A DNA stretch of 23,873 nucleotides from JANXSD01 sp043758125 (GTDB taxonomy: Bacteria > Bacteroidota > Bacteroidia > AKYH767-A > OLB10), in assembly GCA_043758125.1 (NCBI GenBank), contig JAYVOC010000133.1:1-23873 (forward strand), written 5' to 3'. Positions 15,936 through 23,873 of this stretch are shown here, piece after piece. Every line of letters starts with the position of its first letter. Position 1 is the stretch's first letter. The translations under genes and the position numbers were made by a program. Below the pieces are notes generated by a model. The model was given only the letters and a program-made list of their open reading frames with translations. It made no database searches and was not told where the DNA came from.

Positions 15936-15953
15936 TTGTTTATGACTAAACAA
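15936..15953. promoter_or_regulatory. inverted repeat in the divergent intergenic region, possible operator
   Basis: TTGTTTA-TGAC-TAAACAA is a perfect 7-bp inverted repeat with a 4-base centre, located 59 bp upstream of the nucleotidyltransferase start and 98 bp upstream of the SanA-like gene. It has no T tract and lies outside genes, so a protein-binding site is likelier than a terminator. No regulator is known. Confidence 0.4.
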
Positions 15954-16014
15954 ATCATTTTCTAATAAATTTGAGATGGAGAATTATAAATATAAATCGT
16001 TTTTGTGTTAACGA

Positions 16015-16022
16015 TATATTTG
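16015..16022 (+). promoter_or_regulatory. possible -7 element for the SanA-NMO-M16 operon
   Basis: TATATTTG fits TAnnTTTG and ends 28 bases before ATG 16051. No TTTG lies at 17-23 bases upstream. A second near-match, TACTTTCG at 16038-16045, is closer to the start but has one mismatch. Confidence 0.4.
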
Positions 16023-16050
16023 AATGAATCATTAATTACTTTCGCAACCG

Positions 16051-16659
16051 ATGCGTATCGTTTTCATTACAATTTTAGTTTTATGGATAGCCTTTGGCTT
16101 AGTGATTCTTAACAATATGGATATCAGACTATATGCACAGTCGAGGATAATCACTAATGTCGATAAACTTCCAGATTTCGGACATGTTCTTGTACTTGGT
16201 GCAGGAAAAAATTATGCTTTCTCACGTCCTAATTACGCATTTATTGGTCGAATGGATGCAGTAGCAGACGTTTGGAAAAAACATCCTCAACTACAACTTA
16301 TTTTGAGTGGCATGAGTGATGGTGATTTATATAATGAACCAGAAGACATGCTTAGATCATTAAATTTGAGAGGCGTTCCCACTAAAAATTGCCTTTTAGA
16401 TAACCATAGTTATACTACTTTTGATTCCGTTAAAAGATTTAAAAAAACTTTTGGATTTTCTCCAATAATTGTTAGTCAGGAAGATCATTTAGAAAGAGCC
16501 ATTTGGATGGCCAAAACTTGTGGGATGAATGCTATAGGCTTTCAAGCTGATGGCTATCCAGGAGGCACACCGCGATGGGTTATTAGTAGAGAATATTTAG
16601 CTCGAATTAAAGCGAGATTAATTGTTTGGGGTTATATGAAAAGTACAGATTTCAATTAA
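16051..16659 (+). CDS. SanA/YdcF-like membrane-anchored protein (DUF218, 202 aa)
   Basis: An N-terminal helix (residues ~2-20) anchors the protein in the inner membrane; the rest is a DUF218 Rossmann-like domain. Visible marks are HVLVLGAGKN (45-54), LILSGMSD (83-90), the acidic EPEDMLRSLNLRGVP (96-110), DNHSYTTFDSVKRFKK and VSQEDHLERAIWMA (141-154). This pattern matches SanA of E. coli, needed for vancomycin exclusion at high temperature, and other YdcF relatives that act in envelope integrity, without a well-established enzymatic reaction. Length is typical for SanA. It begins the plus-strand group and is followed 18 bp later by the flavoprotein gene. Confidence 0.87.
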   Translation: MRIVFITILVLWIAFGLVILNNMDIRLYAQSRIITNVDKLPDFGHVLVLGAGKNYAFSRPNYAFIGRMDAVADVWKKHPQLQLILSGMSDGDLYNEPEDMLRSLNLRGVPTKNCLLDNHSYTTFDSVKRFKKTFGFSPIIVSQEDHLERAIWMAKTCGMNAIGFQADGYPGGTPRWVISREYLARIKARLIVWGYMKSTDFN

Positions 16660-16677
16660 AAATAGTTTATTGAAAAA

Positions 16678-17625
16678 ATGGAAAATAGAATTACAAAATT
16701 ATTAAAAATACACTATCCAATTATTCAAGCTGGGATGATATGGTGCAGCGGCTGGCGACTTGCTTCTGCAGTAAGTAATGCTGGAGGATTAGGACTTATT
16801 GGCGCTGGTTCTATGTATCCAGATGTGCTGAGAGATCATATTCGCAAATGCAAATCAGCAACTCAAAATCCATTTGGTGTTAACGTTCCACTACTCTATC
16901 CAAATATTGATGAACACATTCAAATAATTATTGATGAAGGAGTAAAAGTAGTATTCACTTCAGCAGGAAATCCCGCAACATGGACTTCACATTTAAAAGA
17001 AAAAGGCATTACCGTTATTCATGTAATTGCGAATACAAAATTTGCAAAAAAATCAGCTGATTGTGGCGTTGATGCAATCGTTGCCGAAGGATTTGAAGCA
17101 GGTGGTCATAATGGTAGAGAAGAAACTACTACGTTATGTTTAATTCCGATTATTAGAGATGCTGTTGAAATTCCTTTGATTGCTGCAGGAGGTATTGGAA
17201 GTGGTAAAGCAATGCTAGCATGTTTCGCATTAGGTGCTGAAGCTGTTCAAATTGGTTCTCGATTTGTTACTTCTACAGAGTCATCAGCACACGAACATTT
17301 TAAACAATTTGTTGTTAATAGTCATGAAGGTGATACCACTTTAACTTTAAAGCAACTTACTCCCGTTAGAATGATGAAAAATAAATTTTATAAGGAACTT
17401 TTTGAAGCGGAGTTACATGGCGCTTCTATTGATGAATTAAAAAATATTTTAGGAAGAGCACGTGCAAAAAAAGGAATGTTTGAAGGAGATCTCGACGAAG
17501 GTGAATTAGAAATTGGACAAGTAGCTGCTTCCATTCATGCTATCAAACCAGCAGGAGAAATAGTGAAAGAAATATGGAATGAGTTTGTTAGTGAAAAACA
17601 AATATTAGCAAATATTGTAATCTGA
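16678..17625 (+). CDS. nitronate monooxygenase / FabK-type flavoprotein (315 aa)
   Basis: A TIM-barrel FMN enzyme of the 2-nitropropane dioxygenase superfamily. Marks are IIQAGMIWCSG (15-25), AVSNAGGLGLIGAG (31-44), FGVNVPLL, the catalytic-loop AEGFEAGGHNG with His144, the phosphate-binding AAGGIGSG (169-176) and ALGAEAVQIGSRFVTS. The family holds both nitronate monooxygenases, which detoxify nitronates such as propionate 3-nitronate, and FabK enoyl-ACP reductases, which share EAGGH. Without a phylogeny the two cannot be separated; lack of fatty-acid genes nearby and the W/C in the first loop lean to the NMO-like group. The start has no SD. Likely co-transcribed with the SanA-like gene before it. 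Confidence 0.87.
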   Translation: MENRITKLLKIHYPIIQAGMIWCSGWRLASAVSNAGGLGLIGAGSMYPDVLRDHIRKCKSATQNPFGVNVPLLYPNIDEHIQIIIDEGVKVVFTSAGNPATWTSHLKEKGITVIHVIANTKFAKKSADCGVDAIVAEGFEAGGHNGREETTTLCLIPIIRDAVEIPLIAAGGIGSGKAMLACFALGAEAVQIGSRFVTSTESSAHEHFKQFVVNSHEGDTTLTLKQLTPVRMMKNKFYKELFEAELHGASIDELKNILGRARAKKGMFEGDLDEGELEIGQVAASIHAIKPAGEIVKEIWNEFVSEKQILANIVI

Positions 17626-17674
17626 TTTTAGTATTGTATCTAAAAATTAATTAAAAAAATTCGAATAAAAATTT

Positions 17675-18910
17675 ATGATAAAATTTGATCGATTCACCTT
17701 GCCAAATGGGCTAACTGTTATTGTTCACGAAGACCATTCTAGTCCGTTAGTAGCAATGAATATTTTATACAAAGTTGGTGCACGTGATGAGGATGCAAGC
17801 AAAACTGGATTCGCTCATTTATTTGAGCATTTAATGTTTGGAGGTTCTGTAAATATTTTAAATTATGATGAACCTTTACAGATGGCAGGAGGCGAGAATA
17901 ATGCATTTACAAATAATGATATCACCAATTATTATTTAACGATCCCATCACAAAATCTTGAAACGGCATTTTGGCTTGAATCTGATAGAATGTTAAGTCT
18001 TGCATTCACCGAAAAAAGTTTAGAGGTGCAACGTAATGTTGTTGTTGAAGAATTCAAACAACGTTATTTAAATCAACCTTACGGTGATGTTTGGTTAGCA
18101 TTACGACCACTTGCGTATAAAGTACATCCGTACCAATGGGCAACTATTGGAAAGGAAATTTCACATATTGAAGATGCTACGTTAGAAGATGTGAAAAGTT
18201 TTTTCAAGAAATGGTATGCACCCAATAATGCAATACTTACACTCGCAGGAAATTGCACTTTAGAAACAGCAAAAGCGCTTTGTTCGAAATGGTTCGAACC
18301 AATTCCTGTATCAAATACTCCTTTGCGTAATTTACCTCTCGAACCAAAGCAAACTGAAAAACGAACTTTAGAAATTAATAAACAAGTTCCGAATTCAAAT
18401 ATTTATATGGTTTGGCATTGTTGTTCACGATTAGATCCTGAATTTTATGCTACAGATTTATTGTCGGATATTTTAGCACGTGGAAAATCATCACGATTTT
18501 ATTTAAGGCTTGTTAAAGAACTAAAACTTTTTACGGACATAAGCGCTTACATGCTTGGTGATTTAGATAAAAGTTTATTTATGATCGAAGGTAAACTTGT
18601 TAATGGAATTAGCATGAAAGATGCTGAAGAAGCTATATTAAATGAATTAGAAAAAATTAAGAATGATATATCCGAACAAGAATTACAAAAAGTGAAAAAT
18701 AAAGTGGAATCATCACTCGTATTTTCGGAAATGAGTTTAGATTCCAAAGCATTAAATCTGGCGTACTATGAATTGATTGGTGATGCGAATCTTGTTAATC
18801 AACAAATAGCAAAATATCAAGCAATTGGTACTATAGAAATAATGAATATTGCCAAAGAAATTTTTCATCAAGAGAATTGTTCCGTTCTCTATTATAATGC
18901 AACAAAATAA
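17675..18910 (+). CDS. M16 family zinc metallopeptidase, catalytic subunit (411 aa)
   Basis: A pitrilysin/processing-peptidase-like enzyme of the M16B type. The inverted zinc motif is intact: His48-Leu-Phe-Glu51-His52 (AHLFEHLMF), with third ligand Glu126 in NVVVEEFKQR. Flanking marks are LPNGLTVIVHED, KVGARDED, GGENNAFTNNDITNY (substrate-strand loop) and WYAPNNAILTLAGN. The chain is a half-sized subunit, so it needs a partner to form the closed chamber. That partner is the next gene, 2 bp downstream. No signal peptide or membrane helix is visible, so the protein is predicted cytoplasmic unless the start is wrong; ATG 17675 gives the standard beginning of the fold. Substrate unknown, probably short or unfolded peptides. 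Confidence 0.94.
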   Translation: MIKFDRFTLPNGLTVIVHEDHSSPLVAMNILYKVGARDEDASKTGFAHLFEHLMFGGSVNILNYDEPLQMAGGENNAFTNNDITNYYLTIPSQNLETAFWLESDRMLSLAFTEKSLEVQRNVVVEEFKQRYLNQPYGDVWLALRPLAYKVHPYQWATIGKEISHIEDATLEDVKSFFKKWYAPNNAILTLAGNCTLETAKALCSKWFEPIPVSNTPLRNLPLEPKQTEKRTLEINKQVPNSNIYMVWHCCSRLDPEFYATDLLSDILARGKSSRFYLRLVKELKLFTDISAYMLGDLDKSLFMIEGKLVNGISMKDAEEAILNELEKIKNDISEQELQKVKNKVESSLVFSEMSLDSKALNLAYYELIGDANLVNQQIAKYQAIGTIEIMNIAKEIFHQENCSVLYYNATK

Positions 18911-18912
18911 CT

Positions 18913-20184
18913 ATGCTAAACAGAACAGAAAGTCCTGAATTGATTCAATCAGCAGATATAAAAATTCCCGAAGCGAAAATTATATATATTAATGATAATA
19001 TTCCTGTAATAATTGTTAATGAAGGTACGCAAGAAGTGATGAAAGTGGAATTAGTTTTTTCTGCTGGAAATATTTCAGAAGAGTCGCCAATGTTAGCATC
19101 CGCAGCAAGTGAATTGCTTGATGAAGGAACACGAAAAAGAAGCTCTGCAGAAATTGCAGAAGCATTAGACAACTACGGCGCATATTTTCAAACAGAATGT
19201 GGAAATGATTTTGCATCGGTAAGTCTTTATTCGCTAAGTCGATTTTTGCCAGAAACATTACCAGTACTTCTAGAAATCATCAATGAGCCTGCATATCCCG
19301 AAAAAGAAATTGTTACTTTTTGTGTTCAAGGGAAACAGCGATTGGCGGTAAATCAAGAGAAGGTTGACTTTTTAGCACGAAAACATTTTATCCATTCTCT
19401 TTATGGAAATCAACATCCTTACGGACATTTTCCTTCTGAAAATGATTTTGATATTTTAACTCCTGAAAAACTAATTTCTTTTCATAAAAAAAATTATTTA
19501 AACGGATTAGTAGCTGTTGTTATCGCTGGTAAATTTAATGATGCACAACTTAAACTTGCCATTGAAAAAATTAAAAATTCTGAATTCAAAAAGGGAAAAG
19601 TTGAAAAGTTAAATATCGCTTCATCACCAGAAGCTATTAAGCTTCACATCCCAAAAGAAGCAGCTGTTCAATCAGCTATTCGAATTGGCAGAAGATTGTT
19701 CAATCGTAAGCATCCTGATTATTTCAAGTTTACTATTTTAAATACTATTTTAGGTGGATATTTTGGTTCTCGGTTGATGTCGAATATTCGAGAAGACAAA
19801 GGTTATACGTATGGCATTGGATCAGGAATTATTCCTCAATTTTTTGATGGTTATTTTTTTATAAGTACCGAAGTTGGTTCGGATGTATGTTCCGACGCAA
19901 TTAAGGAAATTCACTTTGAGTTAAATCGTCTTGTTACGGAAGTAATCCCCGATTCTGAGCTTAATTTGGTGAAAAGTTACCTCACTGGTTCTTTTCAAAG
20001 AAGCATCGATGGTCCCTTTTCACTTTCTGATCGATACAAAACCTTAGTTTTAAATGGTCTTGAATTAGACCATTACTATGCATACCTCCACACTCTCAAA
20101 AATGTTACTTCAGAGGAGCTTTTAGAGACTGCTCACCACTATTTAGAAGTTATTCACATGACCGAAGTGATAATTGGGCCTTAA
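18913..20184 (+). CDS. M16 family peptidase-like, non-catalytic partner subunit (423 aa)
   Basis: Same M16 fold as the gene before it, but the zinc motif is missing: the place of HxxEH reads ASELL (around residues 64-69, ASAASELLDEGT). In exchange it carries the substrate-binding R/Y motif absent from catalytic halves, Arg293 and Tyr300 in NIREDKGYTYG. This division of labour is known from mitochondrial processing peptidase and bacterial M16B pairs, in which one subunit cuts and the other holds the substrate. The start is 3 bases after the previous stop, so the two are made together, probably in equal amounts. No signal peptide is visible. The active complex should be a heterodimer with the upstream product. 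Confidence 0.93.
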   Translation: MLNRTESPELIQSADIKIPEAKIIYINDNIPVIIVNEGTQEVMKVELVFSAGNISEESPMLASAASELLDEGTRKRSSAEIAEALDNYGAYFQTECGNDFASVSLYSLSRFLPETLPVLLEIINEPAYPEKEIVTFCVQGKQRLAVNQEKVDFLARKHFIHSLYGNQHPYGHFPSENDFDILTPEKLISFHKKNYLNGLVAVVIAGKFNDAQLKLAIEKIKNSEFKKGKVEKLNIASSPEAIKLHIPKEAAVQSAIRIGRRLFNRKHPDYFKFTILNTILGGYFGSRLMSNIREDKGYTYGIGSGIIPQFFDGYFFISTEVGSDVCSDAIKEIHFELNRLVTEVIPDSELNLVKSYLTGSFQRSIDGPFSLSDRYKTLVLNGLELDHYYAYLHTLKNVTSEELLETAHHYLEVIHMTEVIIGP

Positions 20185-20188
20185 GCTA

Positions 20189-20219
20189 TTGTTAATTAAG
20201 AAGATTCTTTGTAAGTTTG
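20189..20219 (+). promoter_or_regulatory. Bacteroidota-type promoter of the giant surface protein gene
   Basis: TTG (20189-20191), 20 bases, then TAAGTTTG (20212-20219) fits the TTG / TAnnTTTG pattern. It lies 21 bases before ATG 20241 and gives the gene its own transcription start, independent of the M16 pair. Pattern only. Confidence 0.55.
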
Positions 20220-20240
20220 GGGCACACACTTGACCTATCC

Positions 20241-23200
20241 ATGAAAAGAATCCTACTAATTGTTTTTCCTCTAATTTTCCTCTTGGGAATTTATGAGGCA
20301 TCTGCTTCCCACTTGATGGGAGGAGAAATTACTTGGAAATGTATGAAGGCGGGCTCGGGGCCCAATGCTGGAAAATTCAAATTCCAAGTAAAATATTACC
20401 GCGATTGCAATGGTATTCCTCCGGATGCTAGTGTCACTTTAACAACGAATGCTCCTGGATGGGGTGGTGGAATTTTATGTCTTCCAATCTCTACTATAGA
20501 AATTTCACCAACTGGATTAGGGTGTCCTACGTGTGCTAACCCCACTGGAGTCTCCAGTACTGCCCAAGAAATAATTTATGAATCCGCATTTATATTTATT
20601 TCCGGCACACCTCCTGCAACTGGATGGAATTTTTGGTGGCAATCTTGTTGCAGAAATAGTAATATTACAAATTTGACTCTTAATGCAGGAATGACTTTGC
20701 GCGCAATCATGTATCCTTTTGGTGTAAGTAATACAAATCCTTGCTACGATTCATCACCAAGTTTTGCAGAAAAACCTCAATTAAGTACTTGCGCTGGAAA
20801 TCAAACTTCTTATAGTCATAACGCAGTTGATGACGAAGTAGATTCACTCGTTTATGATTGGGGCAGACCTCTTGAAAATGGTTTTCCTGGAAATAACGTA
20901 GCATACGCTGGTTCTTATTCTTACACTAACCCAATGCCTAGCAATCCTCCAAATGTTGGAGCTATATTAAGCCCTACTACAGGTATAATTTCTTTTAATA
21001 CAGCTAATGGATTTGGTGGAGTATTTGTTACGGTTACAAAAGTTACTGCTTACAAGTGCAACATAAAAGTTGCCGAAATTTTTAGAGAGATACAATTGGT
21101 TATTGCTAATGGCTGTATTATTTCAGGTTCTGGTGCTTCAACGGTTTATAATAAACCACCAACTTTAGTTTTTAATCCAAACACGAATGTACAACTCACT
21201 GCTTTTGGGCAACAGTTTATAGATACAGTTTATGCTGGTGATACAGTTGCCTTTGGTGTTATAGCATCAGATTTCGATCCTCAAAAACCAGTCACCTTAC
21301 TTGGAAGTACAGTGTCAGGTACTAAGGTAATTTCTGGATTAACATCCACCGTTGGAATTCCCATTGGTGCGCTAGTAGCTGGGAATGGTATACCTGCTAA
21401 TTCATTTATAACAGCTGTAACTGCAAACACAATTACAATAAACTTCAACGCAACTTTAACTGCTGGTAATGTTATTTTAACAATAACGGGCATTCCACAA
21501 TCTATGTCCTTTGATGCGACAGGACTTGAATTTGGACAAAATTATACCAATCCTTTGATAGGATGTCCTATTGCACCTTGTGCAACTCTTGATAGAACAG
21601 TTCCTCAAAAAAATATTGGAGTTGTGGGAGGATTGAACTTTAATTGGGTAACAAATTGTGATCACCTTGGAGGTAATATTGGTGGTACATGCCCAAGAGT
21701 TACCTCAGTTTATAATTTTGTAATTAAGGTATATGATAATTTTTGTCCATCCAATGCATTAAATTTTAACACAGTAACAATTATTGTTAAATCACCGCCT
21801 GCAGTTAATCCACCCATAATGAAATGCGCATCAGTTCGTACTGATGGTAAAGTTGATTTATCGTGGATAAATCCAAAAGACACTGGACTTCAGGATACAA
21901 TTAAATATTTCAAAGCCTTTTATATTTGGAGATCAACTACACGTAATGGTCCCTATACTTTAGTAGATAGTATTTTTAATCTTGCAACTTTTTCGTATGC
22001 GGATGTTAATGCAAATGGAAATGTTGGTCCTGTTTATTATTACATGACTTCAAGATCTGGTTGTAATATTCAACAAAGCGGAAGTAGTGATACCATTGCA
22101 ACAATGTTTCTTACGGTTTCACAAACAATGCCTTTTCCAGTAGCTAACTTATCATGGAATCCACAATTTGATCGAGTAGATTGGGCAAGCACAGAATTTT
22201 TGGCTAGCCAGAATTTCATGAAGTCGAATAACCGAATATATTATATTTGGAAAGAAACTCCTCCTCGAGGCTCTGGAAATTGGAATCTTATTGGAACTAG
22301 TACTGGTAACTTCTATGTAGATTCCGTTAAAGTTTGTGATGATACCATAAATTATAGAGTTGAAAGTGTTGATACAACGATTTTACATGGTTGTACCTCC
22401 ACTTCCAATATTGCTTGGGCTAGGTTAAGGAGTACGAATCCAAAATTAAAAGGTCCATCATTGCGATGTGTTAGTGTTTTACAACCAGCTGGAGATGTGC
22501 AATTAAGTTGGGTTGGATCTGCTGATACTGCAAGTCATTTTGAGCAATATTATATTTATCAATCATCAACATTAGCTGGACCCTATACAAAGATTGATTC
22601 GATAAAACCTTATGCATTGAATACCTATACCGATTTGGGTGCAAATGCAAATAATGTTATCAATTACTATTATATCACTACAAAAGCAGGTTGCGATAAA
22701 CCATCATCATTTGAAGATACAATAGCCACATCCGACACATTGGCAACAATGAAGGTAAATGCTACTCCTTCGCTCGGCTTTGCTACCCTGAATTGGAATG
22801 CACAACGGATACCTTTAATGGCAACATCTACAGGTATCTATAAAATTTATAGAATTATTCCACCATCAGCTGTCTGGGCTTTAGCTGGAACAAGTTTAAC
22901 AACTACTTTTAAAGATACCGTTGTATTATGTGATACTATTATAGGCTATAGAGTTGAGATAACAGATGCTTCAGGATGTACTTCTGTTTCTTCTATTGAT
23001 GCTGATCGATTTACCTCGTTAGGAGCTATCGTTGCTAATCCCCAACTCAGTTGTTTAGCTGTTCAATCAAATGGTAATGTTCAACTATCATGGGCAAAAC
23101 CAGCAGATCCTAATAATTTCTTTGCTGGATATCAAATTTATCATGCTTCATCATTTGCTGGTCCTTATACTTTATCCGCCACAATAAATGTTTATAATAC

Positions 23201-23873
23201 AACTACCTATCTTGATGCATCTGTAAATGCTAATGCTGCCATTCAATATTATTATTTAGTAACATTATCTGGTTGCACTAAAATCGCTACAAATGGATCA
23301 ACGGGAGATACATTAGCAACTATGCTATTAAATGCAACTCCATCATTTGGATTTGCAAATCTTAGTTGGAATGCAATGCGAACACCAAATTTACCAAGTG
23401 TTTCAAGTCTTTATCGTATCATGCGTCGTCCAACGGGTGCAGGAGCTTACACGCAAATAGGCACAACGGCTCTTTTAACTTATATTGATGGAATAAATCA
23501 ATGTAATGTTCCTTTCGAATATCGAATTGAATTGGATGATAATTTACCATGTACTTCTGTAAGTTCGGCTGATAATGATATTTTCTCTTCATTAGGAAAT
23601 GTAATTGCAAGTCCTTCCTTAAGTTGTGTTAGCGTTCAAGCAAACGGACAAATTGCACTAACCTGGTTAAATCCTACTCCTGCAACTTTTACTGATTTTA
23701 ATGAGTATGAAATTTGGAGAAACAATAGTTCAGGCTGGGTATTGTTTGATTCTGTCGGAACAAGTGCTACAACCACTTATACTGATTTAACCGCGAGTGG
23801 AAATACGCAATCTTACTCGTATTATTTAAATACACAATCAGGTTGTACAGGTCAAGTAAATGCTCCTGCATTA
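20241..23873 (+). CDS. giant secreted surface protein with Cys-rich head and FN3-like double repeats, 5' part (1211+ aa)
   Basis: From ATG 20241 the frame is open to the right edge, so this is the N-terminal 1211 residues. The signal peptide ends near ASA-SH (22/23). The mature start HLMGGEITWKC...KYYRDCNG is typical of large Bacteroidota proteins that carry a T9SS type B (gliding motility) C-terminal signal, which would lie outside the window. Residues ~23-320 form a Cys-rich head with beta segments, ~330-525 one or two beta sandwiches ending FNWVTNCDHLGG and VYDNFCPSN...VTIIVKSPP. Within the latter, ~358-415 look inserted. From Cys529 on come long repeats beginning at 529, 743, 938 and 1129. 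The protein is probably an adhesin or matrix component exported by the machinery to which PorQ belongs. The substrate is unknown. Confidence 0.85.
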   Translation, partial: MKRILLIVFPLIFLLGIYEASASHLMGGEITWKCMKAGSGPNAGKFKFQVKYYRDCNGIPPDASVTLTTNAPGWGGGILCLPISTIEISPTGLGCPTCANPTGVSSTAQEIIYESAFIFISGTPPATGWNFWWQSCCRNSNITNLTLNAGMTLRAIMYPFGVSNTNPCYDSSPSFAEKPQLSTCAGNQTSYSHNAVDDEVDSLVYDWGRPLENGFPGNNVAYAGSYSYTNPMPSNPPNVGAILSPTTGIISFNTANGFGGVFVTVTKVTAYKCNIKVAEIFREIQLVIANGCIISGSGASTVYNKPPTLVFNPNTNVQLTAFGQQFIDTVYAGDTVAFGVIASDFDPQKPVTLLGSTVSGTKVISGLTSTVGIPIGALVAGNGIPANSFITAVTANTITINFNATLTAGNVILTITGIPQSMSFDATGLEFGQNYTNPLIGCPIAPCATLDRTVPQKNIGVVGGLNFNWVTNCDHLGGNIGGTCPRVTSVYNFVIKVYDNFCPSNALNFNTVTIIVKSPPAVNPPIMKCASVRTDGKVDLSWINPKDTGLQDTIKYFKAFYIWRSTTRNGPYTLVDSIFNLATFSYADVNANGNVGPVYYYMTSRSGCNIQQSGSSDTIATMFLTVSQTMPFPVANLSWNPQFDRVDWASTEFLASQNFMKSNNRIYYIWKETPPRGSGNWNLIGTSTGNFYVDSVKVCDDTINYRVESVDTTILHGCTSTSNIAWARLRSTNPKLKGPSLRCVSVLQPAGDVQLSWVGSADTASHFEQYYIYQSSTLAGPYTKIDSIKPYALNTYTDLGANANNVINYYYITTKAGCDKPSSFEDTIATSDTLATMKVNATPSLGFATLNWNAQRIPLMATSTGIYKIYRIIPPSAVWALAGTSLTTTFKDTVVLCDTIIGYRVEITDASGCTSVSSIDADRFTSLGAIVANPQLSCLAVQSNGNVQLSWAKPADPNNFFAGYQIYHASSFAGPYTLSATINVYNTTTYLDASVNANAAIQYYYLVTLSGCTKIATNGSTGDTLATMLLNATPSFGFANLSWNAMRTPNLPSVSSLYRIMRRPTGAGAYTQIGTTALLTYIDGINQCNVPFEYRIELDDNLPCTSVSSADNDIFSSLGNVIASPSLSCVSVQANGQIALTWLNPTPATFTDFNEYEIWRNNSSGWVLFDSVGTSATTTYTDLTASGNTQSYSYYLNTQSGCTGQVNAPAL
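21312..21485 (+). repeat. inserted beta module inside the giant protein
   Basis: Residues ~358-415 read V.G.KVISGLTSTVGIPIG, VAGNGIPANSFITAV, NTITINFNAT. This follows the pattern VsGt..VtGlsST.gl..Gm.VsG.GIPagT.I..I..nTITLS.nAt, which recurs in phage structural proteins and bacterial surface proteins. It interrupts a beta-sandwich between DFDPQKPVTL and TGIPQSMSF. It is therefore a module inserted in a host domain, inferred by pattern recognition. Confidence 0.5.
21825..23873 (+). repeat. long double-domain FN3-like repeats in the giant protein
   Basis: Four units start at Cys residues 529, 743, 938 and 1129 (DNA 21825, 22467, 23052, 23625), giving lengths of 214, 195 and 191 residues; the last is cut by the window edge. 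Each unit has an A half (C.SVQ.NG.V.LSW, Y.IY.S...AGPYT, TY.D, YYY.T..SGC) and a B half (NATPS.GFA.LSWNA.R.P, Y.I.R, C...I.YRVE, CTSVSS.D). Both halves look like fibronectin type III domains. Unit 1 is the most divergent and has extra residues in its B half. Confidence 0.75.

Noticed and set aside
20180..20200. CTTAA...TTAAG inverted repeat after the M16 pair
   Set aside because: A 5-bp AT stem with an 11-base loop overlapping the stop codon and the next promoter; expected by chance in AT-rich DNA.
20707..23610. Several minus-strand frames of 60-70 codons opposite the giant protein
   Set aside because: They have no promoters or recognisable domains and run opposite a clear long coding frame.

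Overview
The window looks like chromosomal DNA of an AT-rich member of the Bacteroidota. The grounds are: candidate promoters of the TTTG / TAnnTTTG type, no visible Shine-Dalgarno sequences before the starts, a type IX secretion (T9SS) PorQ homologue, a very large secreted protein of the kind this phylum exports by T9SS, SiaC/DUF1987 and DUF4920 proteins, and an ABCG-type transporter with an N-terminal TerB-like region. I cannot place it below phylum from sequence alone. I see no rRNA, tRNA, insertion sequence, prophage or CRISPR array. Genes are densely packed: the longest gaps are about 195 bp (4136-4330) and 173 bp (15878-16050), and no stretch over 300 bp lacks a gene.

Layout. 1-153 (+) is the 3' end of a SiaC-like regulator, tail to tail with a leftward block (4135-157): an uncharacterised lipoprotein followed by a 1013-residue TerB/ABCG transporter. 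Further right on the minus strand are a 722-residue exported coiled-coil protein (6499-4331), HMG-CoA lyase (7439-6570), a DUF4920 lipoprotein (7987-7478) and dihydroorotate dehydrogenase pyrD (9103-8084). pyrD diverges from a metal-homeostasis operon (9201-11739, +): a DtxR/MntR-family repressor and an overlapping NRAMP manganese/iron transporter fused to a universal stress protein domain. A palindrome typical of DtxR/MntR operators lies in the promoter. smpB and a tiny two-helix membrane protein follow (11800-12468, +).

The next minus-strand group (15877-12472) reads nucleotidyltransferase, glyA, porQ with gaps of 38 and 50 bp, so probably one transcript. Diverging from it is a plus-strand group (16051-20184): a SanA/YdcF-like protein, an NMO/FabK-type flavoprotein and a pair of M16 peptidase subunits, one with the zinc motif and one without it but with the R/Y motif. 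These gaps are 18, 49 and 2 bp. From 20241 to the right edge runs the N-terminal 1211 residues of a giant secreted protein with a cysteine-rich head, an inserted beta module and long double-domain repeats resembling fibronectin type III.

Most genes are housekeeping or envelope genes, and I find no clear-cut new defence or mobile system. The most distinctive features are the self-contained metal regulon (operator, repressor and transporter-stress-domain fusion), the TerB/ABCG fusion with its large outer loop, the long coiled-coil rod with a recent-looking internal duplication, and the modular giant surface protein next to a T9SS gene neighbourhood.
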